Below are positions 17,012 through 27,123 of a stretch of 64,000 nucleotides of DNA, piece after piece. The notes beneath the pieces were generated by a model. The model was not told the DNA's origin and ran no database searches. It saw only the letters and a list, made by a program, of their open reading frames with translations. Each line of letters starts with the position of its first letter. The stretch's first letter is position 1. The stretch spans positions 62,001 through 126,000 of the forward strand of contig NZ_VAHM01000009.1 in the NCBI RefSeq assembly GCF_005796185.1, given 5' to 3'. The position numbers and the translations under genes were made by a program. The DNA is from Pseudarthrobacter sp. NamB4. Its GTDB lineage: Bacteria; Actinomycetota; Actinomycetes; Actinomycetales; Micrococcaceae.

Positions 17012-18610
17012 GTGATTACTGTCCAGGATCTAGAACTGCGTGCCGGCGCCCGGCTCCTGATGGATCAGGTGAGTTTCCGCATCGATAAGGGAGACAAAAT
17101 CGGCCTCGTGGGGCGCAACGGCGCCGGCAAGACCACCCTGACCCGCGTCCTGGCAGGGGAGGGCCTGCCCGCCGCCGGCAAGGTGACCCGCAGCGGCGAG
17201 ATCGGCTACCTGCCCCAGGACCCGCGCACTCCGGACATGGAACAGTTGGCCCGCGACAGGATCCTGTCCGCCCGCGGCCTGGACGTCGTCGTCGGGAAGC
17301 TCAAGAAGGCCCAGGTGGACATGGCCAGCGATGATCCCGAAGTCCAGCGCAAAGCCATGGGCCGCTACGACCGCCTCGAAGCTGAGTTCCTCTCCGGCGG
17401 CGGCTATGCCGCCGAAGCTGAAGCCGCGGCCATTTCGTCCAACCTCGCGCTGCCGGACCGCATCCTCAACCAGCCGCTCAAGACCCTGTCCGGCGGCCAG
17501 CGCCGCCGTGTGGAACTGGCACGCATCCTCTACTCGGGCGCGGAAACCATGCTGCTCGACGAGCCGACCAACCACCTGGACGCCGACTCGATCTCCTGGC
17601 TCCGGGACTTCCTGAAGAGCCACCAGGGCGGACTGATCGTGATCAGCCACGACGTGGAACTGCTGGAAGCAACGGTTAATAAGGTCTACCACCTGGATGC
17701 GAACCGGGCGCAGATCGACTTTTACAACATGGGCTGGAAGCGCTACCTCCAGCAGCGGGAGACCGACGAACGCGCCCGCAAGCGCGAACGCGCCAACGCG
17801 GAGAAGAAGGCACAGGTCCTCATGGACCAGGCGAACAAGATGCGCGCCAAGGCCACCAAGGCCGTGGCTGCGCAGAACATGGCCAAGCGTGCCGAACGCC
17901 TCCTCAGCGGACTTGAAGCAGTCCGTGAAAACGACCGGGTGGCAGCGCTCCGGTTCCCGGAACCCTCGCCGTGCGGCAAGACCCCGCTCACCGCCGAGGG
18001 CCTCAGCAAGTCCTACGGCTCGCTGGAGATTTTTACCGACGTGGACCTGGCCATCGACCGCGGTTCCAAGGTGGTTATCCTGGGCCTCAACGGTGCCGGC
18101 AAGACCACCCTGCTGCGCATGCTGGCCGGCGTGGACAAGCCCGACACCGGTGACATCGTTCCAGGCCACGGTCTCAAGGTGGGCTACTACGCCCAGGAAC
18201 ACGAAACCCTGGACCACGACCGCACTGTCCTGGAAAACATGCGCTCCGCCGCGCCGGACATGAAGGACGCAGAGGTGCGCGGCATTCTGGGCTCGTTCCT
18301 GTTCTCCGGTGACGACGTGGACAAGCCAGCCGGCGTGCTCTCCGGCGGTGAGAAGACCCGCCTCGCCCTGGCCACCATAGTGGCGTCCAGCGCCAATGTC
18401 CTGCTCCTGGACGAACCCACCAACAACCTGGACCCCGCCAGCCGCGCAGAAATTCTCGGCGCCCTGCGGAACTACACCGGCGCCGTCGTCCTGGTCAGCC
18501 ACGACGAAGGCGCCGTCGAAGCCCTCAACCCCGAGCGCGTCGTCCTGCTGCCCGACGGGGTTGAGGACCACTGGAACGAAGACTACCTGGACCTGATCAC
18601 GCTGGCTTAG
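17012..18610 (+). CDS. ABC-F family ATPase
   Basis: A 532-residue soluble protein with two ABC domains and no membrane part. Walker A motifs are GRNGAGKTT and GLNGAGKTT; signatures are LSGGQRRRVELARIL and LSGGEKTRLALATI; Walker B ends in LDEPTNHLDADS and LDEPTNNLDPAS. Between them lies a charged helical linker (residues ~240-300, ETDERARKRERANAEKKAQ) typical of ABC-F proteins, which bind the ribosomal E site and act in translation or antibiotic protection. It starts with GTG 17012. The exact subfamily cannot be fixed from sequence alone; a housekeeping translation factor is more likely than resistance. Confidence 0.9.
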   Translation: MITVQDLELRAGARLLMDQVSFRIDKGDKIGLVGRNGAGKTTLTRVLAGEGLPAAGKVTRSGEIGYLPQDPRTPDMEQLARDRILSARGLDVVVGKLKKAQVDMASDDPEVQRKAMGRYDRLEAEFLSGGGYAAEAEAAAISSNLALPDRILNQPLKTLSGGQRRRVELARILYSGAETMLLDEPTNHLDADSISWLRDFLKSHQGGLIVISHDVELLEATVNKVYHLDANRAQIDFYNMGWKRYLQQRETDERARKRERANAEKKAQVLMDQANKMRAKATKAVAAQNMAKRAERLLSGLEAVRENDRVAALRFPEPSPCGKTPLTAEGLSKSYGSLEIFTDVDLAIDRGSKVVILGLNGAGKTTLLRMLAGVDKPDTGDIVPGHGLKVGYYAQEHETLDHDRTVLENMRSAAPDMKDAEVRGILGSFLFSGDDVDKPAGVLSGGEKTRLALATIVASSANVLLLDEPTNNLDPASRAEILGALRNYTGAVVLVSHDEGAVEALNPERVVLLPDGVEDHWNEDYLDLITLA

Positions 18611-18619
18611 CGGCAACTC

Positions 18620-18840
18620 ACGACGCCGGCGGGTTGCCTTCGCGCCCTTGGCCGCGCGATTTGCCGCTTGCTGGCTCGTTCCTCGCCTCTGACGCAGGCT
18701 ACACAAATCACCCTGCCACGGGCGCTGGTGCCCGCTCAGACTTCTGCTCGTCAAAGCGAGGAACGAGCAGCGCGCGCGAAATCAAGCACGTTGCGCCGCG
18801 AACGCAACCAAGGCAGCCGACGAACGCACACGGGCGACGA
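18620..18840. repeat. Long imperfect inverted repeat between convergent genes
   Basis: GCTCGTTCCTCGC at 18674-18686 and its exact reverse complement GCGAGGAACGAGC at 18756-18768 form the core. Similarity extends outward to TGACG/CGTCA on the inner side and, with mismatches, to a GGTTGC-TTCGCG stretch on the outer side, giving two diverged inverted copies of about 75 bases. It lies between the convergent ABC-F and SURF1 genes, where it could terminate transcription from both sides or be a non-autonomous mobile repeat. Confidence 0.6.
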
Positions 18841-18868
18841 CCGGGCCGCCGTCGTATTCCGTCACGCC

Positions 18869-19744
18869 TCAGTACCCCTGCGCGTCCAGGAGGGCGTCTT
18901 CCTCTTCCTCGGACGTCGCCTTCCTGCGCTTCCGCGGGGCGGGCGGACGACGGCGTGCTGCCGCGGCAGCTGGGTGGACCGCACCCTCTGCCGGCTCGTC
19001 GTCGTCCTCGGCATCGATCTCGGCGTTGCGCGCCTGCTGCCGCGCAGCGTATCCGAACCCCACGAACATCAGGACGCCGAAGGCGAACCACTGCAGCGAG
19101 TAGGACAGGTGCGTTCCCTCCTCGGTGGAGGGCTTCGGGAAGGGGAACGGCATCTCGGCCGCCGGCGGCGTTTCCGATGCGAGCTGGCCGTACGCCCCGG
19201 TCAGCAGGGGGTACCCGAGCTGTGCCGAGTAGGCGGCGAGGTCGATGGACGCCAGCTGCCCTTCGGGTGCGCTCCGCTGCAGTTCGGGTTCGGGGTGCTT
19301 CAAACGTACGACGGCGGTCACCTCGCCTGCGGGCGGTTCCGGCACCGAATCCGGGCTGCCTGGGTTCTTGTTGCCGATGGGGAGCCAGCCGCGGTCAATG
19401 ACCACGGTTTCGCCGGTGGTCACGCGGAACGGGACCACCACTTCGTAGCCCGGCTGGCCATTCAAGGGGCGGTTCCGGACAACGCGCTGGCCGTCCACCA
19501 GATACGAGCCTTTCAGCTCCACCTGCGTCCACTCCATGCCCGGGTCCAGCCGGTCGAACTGCTCCCGGGCGTCAGTGAAGGCGATGGGTGTTGCCGAGTA
19601 GTTGGTGACCACGCGGTTGATCTCCGCCAGCGTCTCCGCGCGCCGGTCCATCTGCCAGCGCCCCAGGAACACGCAGGCGGACGCGAAGATGGCAGCCAGC
19701 AGGAGATAACCCAGCCACTTGCTGGAAAAGAGGAAACGGTACAT
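18869..19744 (-). CDS. SURF1-family cytochrome oxidase assembly protein
   Basis: A 291-residue protein with the SURF1 layout: an N-terminal helix (WLGYLLLAAIFASACVFLGRWQMDRR, residues 10-35), an extracytoplasmic domain with NRPLNGQPGYEVVVPF and VIDRGWLP, and a C-terminal helix (YSLQWFAFGVLMFVGFGYAARQQ). The Arg/Glu-rich tail of some 50 residues is typical of actinobacterial members. SURF1 helps assemble cytochrome c oxidase, probably through heme a. It starts next to the stop of the small Cys/His gene upstream on the same strand, so these form a unit. Confidence 0.9.
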   Translation of the reverse strand: MYRFLFSSKWLGYLLLAAIFASACVFLGRWQMDRRAETLAEINRVVTNYSATPIAFTDAREQFDRLDPGMEWTQVELKGSYLVDGQRVVRNRPLNGQPGYEVVVPFRVTTGETVVIDRGWLPIGNKNPGSPDSVPEPPAGEVTAVVRLKHPEPELQRSAPEGQLASIDLAAYSAQLGYPLLTGAYGQLASETPPAAEMPFPFPKPSTEEGTHLSYSLQWFAFGVLMFVGFGYAARQQARNAEIDAEDDDEPAEGAVHPAAAAARRRPPAPRKRRKATSEEEEDALLDAQGY

Positions 19745-20007
19745 TCAGCTGTCCTGCTCCAGGACACCCGCCGCGCGGTCCTCAAGGGGCAGCGTTTCCT
19801 TCCACAGCCCGCGGGTCTGGAGGTAATCCTCCAGCCACTCACGGTGGTCGGCGCAGGCCAGCCAGATCTTGCGGCGCTCGGGGGAGTGGATCTTCGGATT
19901 GTTCCAGAGGACCTGCCAGGACGCCCGGGCACGGCAAGCTTTGCGGGAGCAGACCGCCGCGTCCTCAGCCATCGCTGGGTCGGTGCCCGCAGCGAAGTCA
20001 AAAATGC

Positions 20008-20011
<4 letters not shown>
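19745..20011 (-). CDS. Conserved small Cys/His protein, 88 residues
   Basis: An 88-residue soluble protein. The core is AVCSRKACRARASWQVLWNN, then a basic stretch and IWLACADHREWLEDYLQTR, giving a C-x4-C ... C-x2-H pattern that could bind one metal ion. It overlaps the DUF3099 gene by four bases (ATGA) and abuts SURF1, so it belongs to that transcription unit. Such proteins are widespread next to SURF1/DUF3099 in actinobacteria; a link to heme-copper oxidase assembly is inferred from context only. Confidence 0.7.
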
Positions 20012-21322
<1,311 letters not shown>

Positions 21323-21448
21323 CCCCGCCGGCAAACTAGCAGGGGGCCGCTTCTTTGTGTAGGTCACACAAGGGAAATGCCCAACGCCGCTGGCATGATG
21401 GACTGCAGACCATCAGCGATTTAGACGTTTCAGACAAAAGGAGCCCGC

Positions 21449-22213
21449 ATGGGACTGCTGGATAACAAGACCGCCATTGTGACAGGATCTTCGCGCGGTA
21501 TCGGCGCAGAGGTGGCGAAGAACCTCGCCAAGGAGGGCGCCGCCGTCGTAGTCAACTACCGCCAGAAGGCTCCCCGCGCCAACAAGGTGGTACAGGGCAT
21601 CGAGGCCGACGGCGGCCGGGCAGTGGCCGTGGGCGCCGACCTCACCAGCCAGGAAGGCGTGCAGGCCCTGGCCAGCGCCGCGATGGAAAACTTCGGTTCC
21701 TTGGACATCCTGGTGCTGAACGCCTCCGGCGGCATGGAGACCGGCATGGGCGAGGACTACGCCCTCAAGCTGAACCGCGACGCCCAGATCAACATGCTCA
21801 ACGCCGCCGTGCCCCTGATGCAGGAAGGCTCCCGCGTGGTGTTCGTGACCAGCCACCAGGCACACTTCATCAACACGGTGCCCACCATGGAGGCCTACGA
21901 GCCGGTGGCACGCAGCAAGCGTGCCGGTGAGGACGCCCTGCGCGAACTCATTCCCAGCCTCGCCGAGAAGGGCATCACTCTCGTGGTCGTGTCCGGCGAC
22001 ATGATCGAGGGAACCGTCACCGCGACCCTGCTGGACCGCTCAACCCCGGGCGCCATCGAGGCACGCAGGGCCGAGGCAGGAAAGCTGTACTCCGTCGAGG
22101 AGTTCGCCGAGGTGGTATCCAGCATGGTCACCGCCGACGTCGAGTCCGGCCACACCGAGTACGCCGGCGGCGCAGACTATTTCGGTAAGGGCGCGGGCCA
22201 GCCGGCCAGCTAG
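21449..22213 (+). CDS. SDR with enoyl-ACP reductase signature (FabL/FabI-like)
   Basis: A 254-residue SDR. The cofactor motif is the classical TGSSRGIG (residues 12-19), but the active-site Tyr and Lys are spaced Y-x6-K (Tyr150, Lys157, in MEAYEPVARSKRAGEDAL) instead of the Y-x3-K of ketoreductases. Y-x6-K with TGxxxGxG is the arrangement of Bacillus FabL; InhA and FabI also use Y-x6-K. Placement 126 bases behind fabG suggests it makes the last reduction of fatty-acid elongation, enoyl-ACP to acyl-ACP. It is most often annotated only as an SDR oxidoreductase; the enoyl reductase role is inference. RBS AAAGGAG precedes ATG 21449. Confidence 0.8.
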   Translation: MGLLDNKTAIVTGSSRGIGAEVAKNLAKEGAAVVVNYRQKAPRANKVVQGIEADGGRAVAVGADLTSQEGVQALASAAMENFGSLDILVLNASGGMETGMGEDYALKLNRDAQINMLNAAVPLMQEGSRVVFVTSHQAHFINTVPTMEAYEPVARSKRAGEDALRELIPSLAEKGITLVVVSGDMIEGTVTATLLDRSTPGAIEARRAEAGKLYSVEEFAEVVSSMVTADVESGHTEYAGGADYFGKGAGQPAS

Positions 22214-22297
22214 GCTTCCACGCAGGATGGCAGTTCACGGCAGTGTTCCTTACGGAGACTGCCGTGGACTGTCATTTCGCGGTTGGAAAAGTCAGGG

Positions 22298-23191
22298 TCA
22301 GTCGCCTGAGATGTGCCGTACGGCGTCCAGGTACGGCATGTTGATGGCGGCGTCGGCCACTGCCCGCACGGCCGGCTTGGCATTGAACGCCACCCCGATC
22401 CCGGCAGCACCGAGCATGTCCAGGTCGTTGGCGCCGTCGCCTACGGCAATGGTGTGCTCCAGAGCGATTCCCTCGGCGGCCGCCCATTCCCGCAGGAACT
22501 TCTCCTTAGCGGCCCGGTCAACAACTGGGCCCAATACCTTGCCGGTCAGGACACCGTCGACGATTTCCAGTTCGTTGGCCTGCCAGTGGTCCAGGCCCAG
22601 CTCATCCGCAATCGGCTCCAGGATCTGGTTGAAGCCGCCGGACACTACGGCCACCACGTGGCCCGCCGCCTTGAAGGCGGCCACCAGGTCCGCCGCGCCC
22701 AGGCTCAGCTTCACTTCCTCACGCACGGAACGCACGACGTCGGCCGGAAGCCCCGCCAGCACCGCAACACGTGCGTGGAGGCTTTGGGTGAAGTCCAGCT
22801 CACCGCGCATGGCTGCCTCGGTGACGGCCGCGACTTCTTCGAACTTCCCGGCATATGCAGCAAGAAGTTCGATGACTTCCTGCTGAATCAGCGTGGAGTC
22901 GACGTCCATGATCAGCATTTTCCGCCCGGCGGAACGGAGCTCGGCGGGGACGAGCGCGGTGTCGAAGCCGCCGATGGATGCATGCGCGACCGCGCGGCGC
23001 AGGCCTGCGAGGCCGGCAGCAGTCGCGTCCGGGAGACTGATCTCTGCAACCTGTACCTGGTAACGGCTGTCACCGTGGCTGGTTTCGGACAGCAGTTCGG
23101 CGCCGTTCGCGTTGAGGACGGAACGCAGCTGCTCCAGCCCCGTCGGAGTGATATTCAGGCCGTAGCTGACCGCAGTCACGTTCGAAGTCAT
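22298..23191 (-). CDS. serB: Phosphoserine phosphatase SerB
   Basis: A 297-residue HAD phosphatase catalysing the last step of serine synthesis. Motif I is LIMDVDST with nucleophile Asp96 and acid/base Asp98; motif II is VVSGGF; motif III comprises the Lys of AAKEKFL and GDGANDLDML. The N-terminal ~85 residues form the regulatory/ACT-like domain seen in longer SerB proteins. The C-terminus FNAKPAVRAVADAAIN is characteristic. It is transcribed against the SDR gene; no operon partner is evident. Confidence 0.95.
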   Translation of the reverse strand: MTSNVTAVSYGLNITPTGLEQLRSVLNANGAELLSETSHGDSRYQVQVAEISLPDATAAGLAGLRRAVAHASIGGFDTALVPAELRSAGRKMLIMDVDSTLIQQEVIELLAAYAGKFEEVAAVTEAAMRGELDFTQSLHARVAVLAGLPADVVRSVREEVKLSLGAADLVAAFKAAGHVVAVVSGGFNQILEPIADELGLDHWQANELEIVDGVLTGKVLGPVVDRAAKEKFLREWAAAEGIALEHTIAVGDGANDLDMLGAAGIGVAFNAKPAVRAVADAAINMPYLDAVRHISGD

Positions 23192-23285
23192 GCCTGCAAT
23201 CTTAGTCAGCGGAGGAGGGGTCCCCTTAATTCATTGCGGGGGCCGACGCTGGAGGACTGGCCACCCCACCGCGCTAGACTGAAGC

Positions 23286-24158
23286 ATGCTCGGTGCCCCC
23301 CGCCGTGTTCAGGCTTCGCTCGCAGTCCTGGCGGCCCTCCTCACTGGCTGTTCGCCTGTCGTGGGCCTGGACCAGGCTGCCACCGGGCCGGCGGCCATCA
23401 GCCAGATGAGTCCCGCGTCTTCTGCCCCGGATGCTTCCGGGGATGCCACGTCCGTCACGGCCACCGTTCGGACACAAATCCCGACGCCGGCTCCGACTCT
23501 CACCGCCACACCCGTTCCCTCGCCGCCGCCGGCACCCGCGCCACCTCCGGTACCGCAGCCCTTTGCCCTCAACCTCTACCAGGAGGGGGACTTCGTGCCG
23601 CAGTACACCTTCGACTGGTGCGTGGCGGCGAGCATACAAATGGCCCACAACCTCATCGACGACACCGGCGGCGCCACCTGGGCCGATCCCACCCAGCAAA
23701 GCGAACTGTGGGAGATGGCGAGGGCGCGGTCTTCCAACTCGTTCAACGGCGCCAACCCGCTGGGCTGGGCACAGGTGCTGACCGAGGCCGGCATGGGGCC
23801 ATACAGGGTGGTTAGTATCCCGGACTATGGAGACGCACTCCGGACCGCGGCGCGCGCCATTTCCGAGACGGGCGGTCCGGTGGGGCTGGTCATGTGGAGG
23901 GGCCGCCATGCCTGGGTGATGAGCGGGTTCGAATCCGTCGGTAATCCTGCACAGTTCCCGGAGTTCTCGGTCACCGGCGTCCGCGTCCTGGATCCGCTGT
24001 ACCCGCACGGCAGCGGGCAATGGGGCCCCTCACCAGCGCCCAACAGCCTCCTCACCCCGGAGGAGCTGGCAACGCAGTTCGTGGTCCGTGAACCGCGGCG
24101 CTGGAGCAGCGATCTGCCCGCCGGCTACCTGCTGGTGCTGCCTGTCGCGGGGGCATGA
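23286..24158 (+). CDS. Secreted lipoprotein with C39-like peptidase domain
   Basis: A 290-residue protein. A signal peptide ends in the lipobox LLTGC (Cys22), followed by a Ser/Thr/Pro-rich linker (residues 45-92). The domain after 95 is papain-like: FDWCVAASIQMAHNL has the catalytic Cys112, GRHAWVMSGFE the His, and VRVLDPLYP the third residue region. Peptidase_C39_2-type proteins are extracellular cysteine peptidases or related folds. The LVLP-type C-terminus is intact. Divergent from serB; no partner nearby suggests a substrate. Confidence 0.75.
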   Translation: MLGAPRRVQASLAVLAALLTGCSPVVGLDQAATGPAAISQMSPASSAPDASGDATSVTATVRTQIPTPAPTLTATPVPSPPPAPAPPPVPQPFALNLYQEGDFVPQYTFDWCVAASIQMAHNLIDDTGGATWADPTQQSELWEMARARSSNSFNGANPLGWAQVLTEAGMGPYRVVSIPDYGDALRTAARAISETGGPVGLVMWRGRHAWVMSGFESVGNPAQFPEFSVTGVRVLDPLYPHGSGQWGPSPAPNSLLTPEELATQFVVREPRRWSSDLPAGYLLVLPVAGA

Positions 24159-24215
24159 CAGGGCTCTAAACGCCGGTTATCAGTCGGCCTCTTTTTTGTC
24201 CTAGTGTCTACTCCT

Positions 24216-25001
24216 ATGAGTGATGTTCTGGAATTGGCTTCCGTCAGCGTTGTCCGAGGTAAAAAGACCCTGCTGGACAAGGTTGACTGGGAAGTCAATG
24301 AAGGCGAACGCTGGGTAATCCTCGGCCCCAACGGTGCCGGCAAAACGACGCTCCTGCAGATCGCCGCCGCCCGGCTTCACCCCAGCAGCGGCAAAGCCGG
24401 CATCCTTGACGAAACCCTGGGGCGCACCGACGTCTTCGAACTCCGCCCCCGCATCGGACTTTCCTCCGCCGCGCTGGCCACCCAGATTCCGGAGCAGGAG
24501 AACGTCCTCAACGTCGTGGTCACCGCCGCGTACGGCGTCACCGGCCGCTGGCGCGAGGGATACGAGCGCGACGACGAGCGGCGGGCTTTCCGCCTGCTCA
24601 ATGACTGGGGCATGGGTCCCCTCCTGAACAGAACCTTCGCCACGCTGTCCGAGGGGGAGCGCAAGCGCGTTCAGATCGCCCGCGCCCTCATGACCGATCC
24701 CGAACTGCTGCTGCTGGACGAGCCGGCAGCCGGCCTGGACCTCGGGGGCCGCGAGGAACTGGTCCACAAACTCGGGGAACTTGCCCAGGACGAGGCAGCG
24801 CCTGCCATGGTCCTGGTGACGCACCACCTTGAGGAAGTCCCGCCGGGCTTCACCCACGCCATGCTGCTGCGCGACGGCGGCGTGGTTGCCGCAGGACCGA
24901 TCACGGAGGTCCTGACAGCGGACAACCTGAGCAAGACGTTTGGGCTGGACCTTGACGTCACCGTCAACGCCGGCCGGTACACCGCCGTCGCCCGCCGCTA
25001 A
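24216..25001 (+). CDS. ABC transporter ATP-binding protein
   Basis: A 261-residue ATPase. It has Walker A GPNGAGKTT (near residue 39), signature LSEGERKRVQIARAL, Walker B LLLLDEPAAGLD and switch His in LVTHHLEEVP. It resembles the YlmA/ModF-like stand-alone group. No permease gene is adjacent, so its partner is elsewhere or it acts alone. I start at ATG 24216; GTG 24204 is also in frame. The next gene starts 18 bases downstream, so it may be co-transcribed with the TauE-like exporter and the rRNA methyltransferase. Confidence 0.85.
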   Translation: MSDVLELASVSVVRGKKTLLDKVDWEVNEGERWVILGPNGAGKTTLLQIAAARLHPSSGKAGILDETLGRTDVFELRPRIGLSSAALATQIPEQENVLNVVVTAAYGVTGRWREGYERDDERRAFRLLNDWGMGPLLNRTFATLSEGERKRVQIARALMTDPELLLLDEPAAGLDLGGREELVHKLGELAQDEAAPAMVLVTHHLEEVPPGFTHAMLLRDGGVVAAGPITEVLTADNLSKTFGLDLDVTVNAGRYTAVARR

Positions 25002-25018
25002 AGCGGCAGCGCAGCACC

Positions 25019-25804
25019 TTGGATCTTCTCAGCAGCACTTTTGTGTCCGTTGCCGGGCTGTGGGCCGGCATGATCAACGCAGTAGTGGGTTCCGGCACCC
25101 TGGTGACGTTTCCCGTGCTCATCGCCCTGGGCGTCACTCCGGTGGTTGCGTCGATGAGCAACGCCATGGGGCTGGTGGCCGGCGGCGCGGCAGGTGCCTT
25201 CGGCTACCGCCGGGAACTCAAGGGCCGCGGCCGCCAGCTCATGCGGCTGCTGCCGGCATCGCTGCTGGGCGGCATTTCCGGCGCCTGGCTGCTCCTGCAC
25301 CTGCCGGAAGAAGTCTTCCACTACGTCGCCCCCGTCCTCATTGTCCTGGCCCTCCTGATGGTGGTGTTCCAGCCCCGGCTGCAAACGTGGGTCCGTACCC
25401 GCGAGGAAAACCCGGAGCATGCCGTGCGCGACAAACGCCACGGAATCCTCCTGGTGGTGCTGGTGTACCTTGCCGGAGTTTACGGCGGCTACTTCGTGGC
25501 TGCCCAAGGCATCCTGCTGGTGGGCATCCTCGGCGTCTTCCTCACCGGCACCATCCAGAATGCCAACGCCATGAAGAACATCCTGGTCCTGGGCGTGAAC
25601 CTGGTGGCAGCGGTGTCCTACATGCTCTTCGCCTTTGACCGGATCAACTGGCTGGTGGTGCTGCTGATCGCCGTCAGCTCCAGCATCGGCGGGGTCCTGG
25701 GAGCCAAGGTGGGCCGCCGGCTTTCACCAACAGTCCTGCGGTCGGTCATCCTGGTTTTGGGGCTCGTGGCCCTGGGCTTCATGATCGCCGATCTGCTGCA
25801 ATAA
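25019..25804 (+). CDS. TauE/SafE-family membrane transporter
   Basis: A 261-residue protein with seven to eight hydrophobic helices. Typical blocks are LWAGMINAVVGSGTLVTFPVLIALGV, NAMGLVAGGAAGAFGYRREL and AGVYGGYFVAAQGILLVGIL, the duplicated G-x-x-GA-half pattern of the TauE/SafE (DUF81) family, which moves sulfonates, sulfite or other organic anions. It starts with TTG 25019 and lies between an ABC ATPase gene and a methyltransferase gene with very short gaps. Substrate unknown. Confidence 0.88.
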   Translation: MDLLSSTFVSVAGLWAGMINAVVGSGTLVTFPVLIALGVTPVVASMSNAMGLVAGGAAGAFGYRRELKGRGRQLMRLLPASLLGGISGAWLLLHLPEEVFHYVAPVLIVLALLMVVFQPRLQTWVRTREENPEHAVRDKRHGILLVVLVYLAGVYGGYFVAAQGILLVGILGVFLTGTIQNANAMKNILVLGVNLVAAVSYMLFAFDRINWLVVLLIAVSSSIGGVLGAKVGRRLSPTVLRSVILVLGLVALGFMIADLLQ

Positions 25805-25811
25805 TCACCCG

Positions 25812-26621
25812 GTGACGATCCACTACCTCGAATCCGCTGCCGACCCGCGGGTGTCCGACTACACCAGGCTCACAGACGTCCACCTGCGCAAGCTCCGCGA
25901 ACCCGCCGAAGGTATGTACATCGCCGAGTCATCCCGGGTGCTGCGCCGCGCCCTTGCCGCAGGGCACCAGCCCCGGTCCTTCTTCCTGGCCGAGAAATGG
26001 CTCGACGACCTCCAGGACATCCTCGGCGCCTACCCGGACGTACCCGCTTTCATCGGCAGCGCAGCCCTCCTGGAGGAGATCACCGGTTTCCACCTCCACC
26101 GCGGTGCAATGGCCGCCATGCAGCGTCCGGCCCCGGTGCCGCTTCCGGAACTGCTCGCCGGGGCCCGGCGGGTGGCCGTGCTGGAGGACATCGTGGACCA
26201 CACCAACGTGGGTGCAATCTTCCGGTCCGCCGCCGCCCTGGACATCGACGCCGTCCTCGTCTCGCCCCGCTGCGGTGACCCGCTGTACCGCCGGAGCGTC
26301 AGGGTGAGCATGGGCACCGTCTTCCAGGTGCCGTGGGCAAGGCTCACCAGCTGGCCGCAGGACCTCCACCTGCTCAAGGACCACGGCTTTACTGTTGCAG
26401 CGCTGGAGCTGACCGAGGATGCGCAGGACGTGGACAAGGTTGCCGACCAGAATCCGGAGAAGCTTGCCCTGGTGCTCGGCACCGAGGGCGCCGGCATGAG
26501 CGCGGAGACTCTTGCCGCCGTCGACCTCGCCGTAAAGATTCCCATGCGCAGCGGCGTGGATTCGCTCAACGTGGCCGCGGCGTCGGCTGTCGCGTTTTGG
26601 GAGCTGCGAGTGCGGGACTAG
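25812..26621 (+). CDS. TrmH/SpoU-family RNA 2'-O-methyltransferase
   Basis: A 269-residue SPOUT methyltransferase. An N-terminal substrate-binding domain (YTRLTDVHLRKLREPAEGMYIAES) is followed by the knot domain with HTNVGAIFRSAAALDIDAVLVS (motif 1), LVLGTEGAGMS (motif 2) and IPMRSGVDSLNVAAASAVAFWEL (motif 3). It methylates ribose 2'-OH in tRNA or rRNA using SAM; the target cannot be told from sequence. It starts with GTG 25812, eight bases after the TauE-like gene. Confidence 0.92.
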   Translation: MTIHYLESAADPRVSDYTRLTDVHLRKLREPAEGMYIAESSRVLRRALAAGHQPRSFFLAEKWLDDLQDILGAYPDVPAFIGSAALLEEITGFHLHRGAMAAMQRPAPVPLPELLAGARRVAVLEDIVDHTNVGAIFRSAAALDIDAVLVSPRCGDPLYRRSVRVSMGTVFQVPWARLTSWPQDLHLLKDHGFTVAALELTEDAQDVDKVADQNPEKLALVLGTEGAGMSAETLAAVDLAVKIPMRSGVDSLNVAAASAVAFWELRVRD

Positions 26622-26761
26622 GTCTCATCCCTGTTCGCGGGCACCGCTGTTATCCGCTATGATTGACAGCTGGCCGTCCTGCTTTTCGCGAAGCAGAATC
26701 CAGCCATCCCATTCATACCTGGCAACTGGCAAAATCCAGTTGCGCGAACAAAGGTCCCATT

Positions 26762-27019
26762 ATGAAGTCTGAGATCCACCCGAAGTACCAAGCTGTCGTC
26801 TTCAACGACCTGGCTTCCGGCACGAAGTTCCTGACCCGCTCCACCGTGTCTTCCTCCAAGACCATCGAGTGGGAAGACGGCAACACCTACCCGGTTATCG
26901 ACGTCGAAATCTCCTCCGAGTCCCACCCGTTCTACACGGGCAAGCAGCGCATCATGGACTCCGCGGGCCGCGTCGAGCGCTTCAACGCTCGCTTCAAGGG
27001 CTTCGGCGGCAAGAAGTAA
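26762..27019 (+). CDS. rpmE2: 50S ribosomal protein bL31, type B
   Basis: An 85-residue ribosomal protein starting [20 protein letters not shown] and ending [13 protein letters not shown]. It lacks the CxxC zinc ligands of type-A L31, so it is the zinc-independent form that in many bacteria replaces the zinc form when zinc is scarce. I see no clear Zur box in the 140 bases upstream, so zinc control is unproven. A strong terminator follows. Confidence 0.95.
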   Translation: MKSEIHPKYQAVVFNDLASGTKFLTRSTVSSSKTIEWEDGNTYPVIDVEISSESHPFYTGKQRIMDSAGRVERFNARFKGFGGKK

Positions 27020-27043
27020 TTCACTTCCTCCAAAGGTTCTTTT

Positions 27044-27086
27044 GCGAGGGCCCGCACCGGAAACGGTGCGGGCCCTCCGCGTTTTT
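27044..27086 (+). terminator. Rho-independent terminator after rpmE2
   Basis: A GC-rich perfect stem GAGGGCCCGCACCG (27046-27059) / CGGTGCGGGCCCTC (27064-27077) with a GAAA tetraloop, followed by a T-run at 27082-27086. It lies 25 bases after the rpmE2 stop. Confidence 0.92.
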
Positions 27087-27123
27087 ACACGCCGATACGT
27101 AGGACGGCGCAATCTGGGGCAGG

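Noticed and set aside
17030..18754. Long minus-strand open frame of 574 codons opposite the ABC-F gene
   Set aside because: It is a compositional shadow of the real ABC-F gene; its protein has no recognisable motif and no start context.
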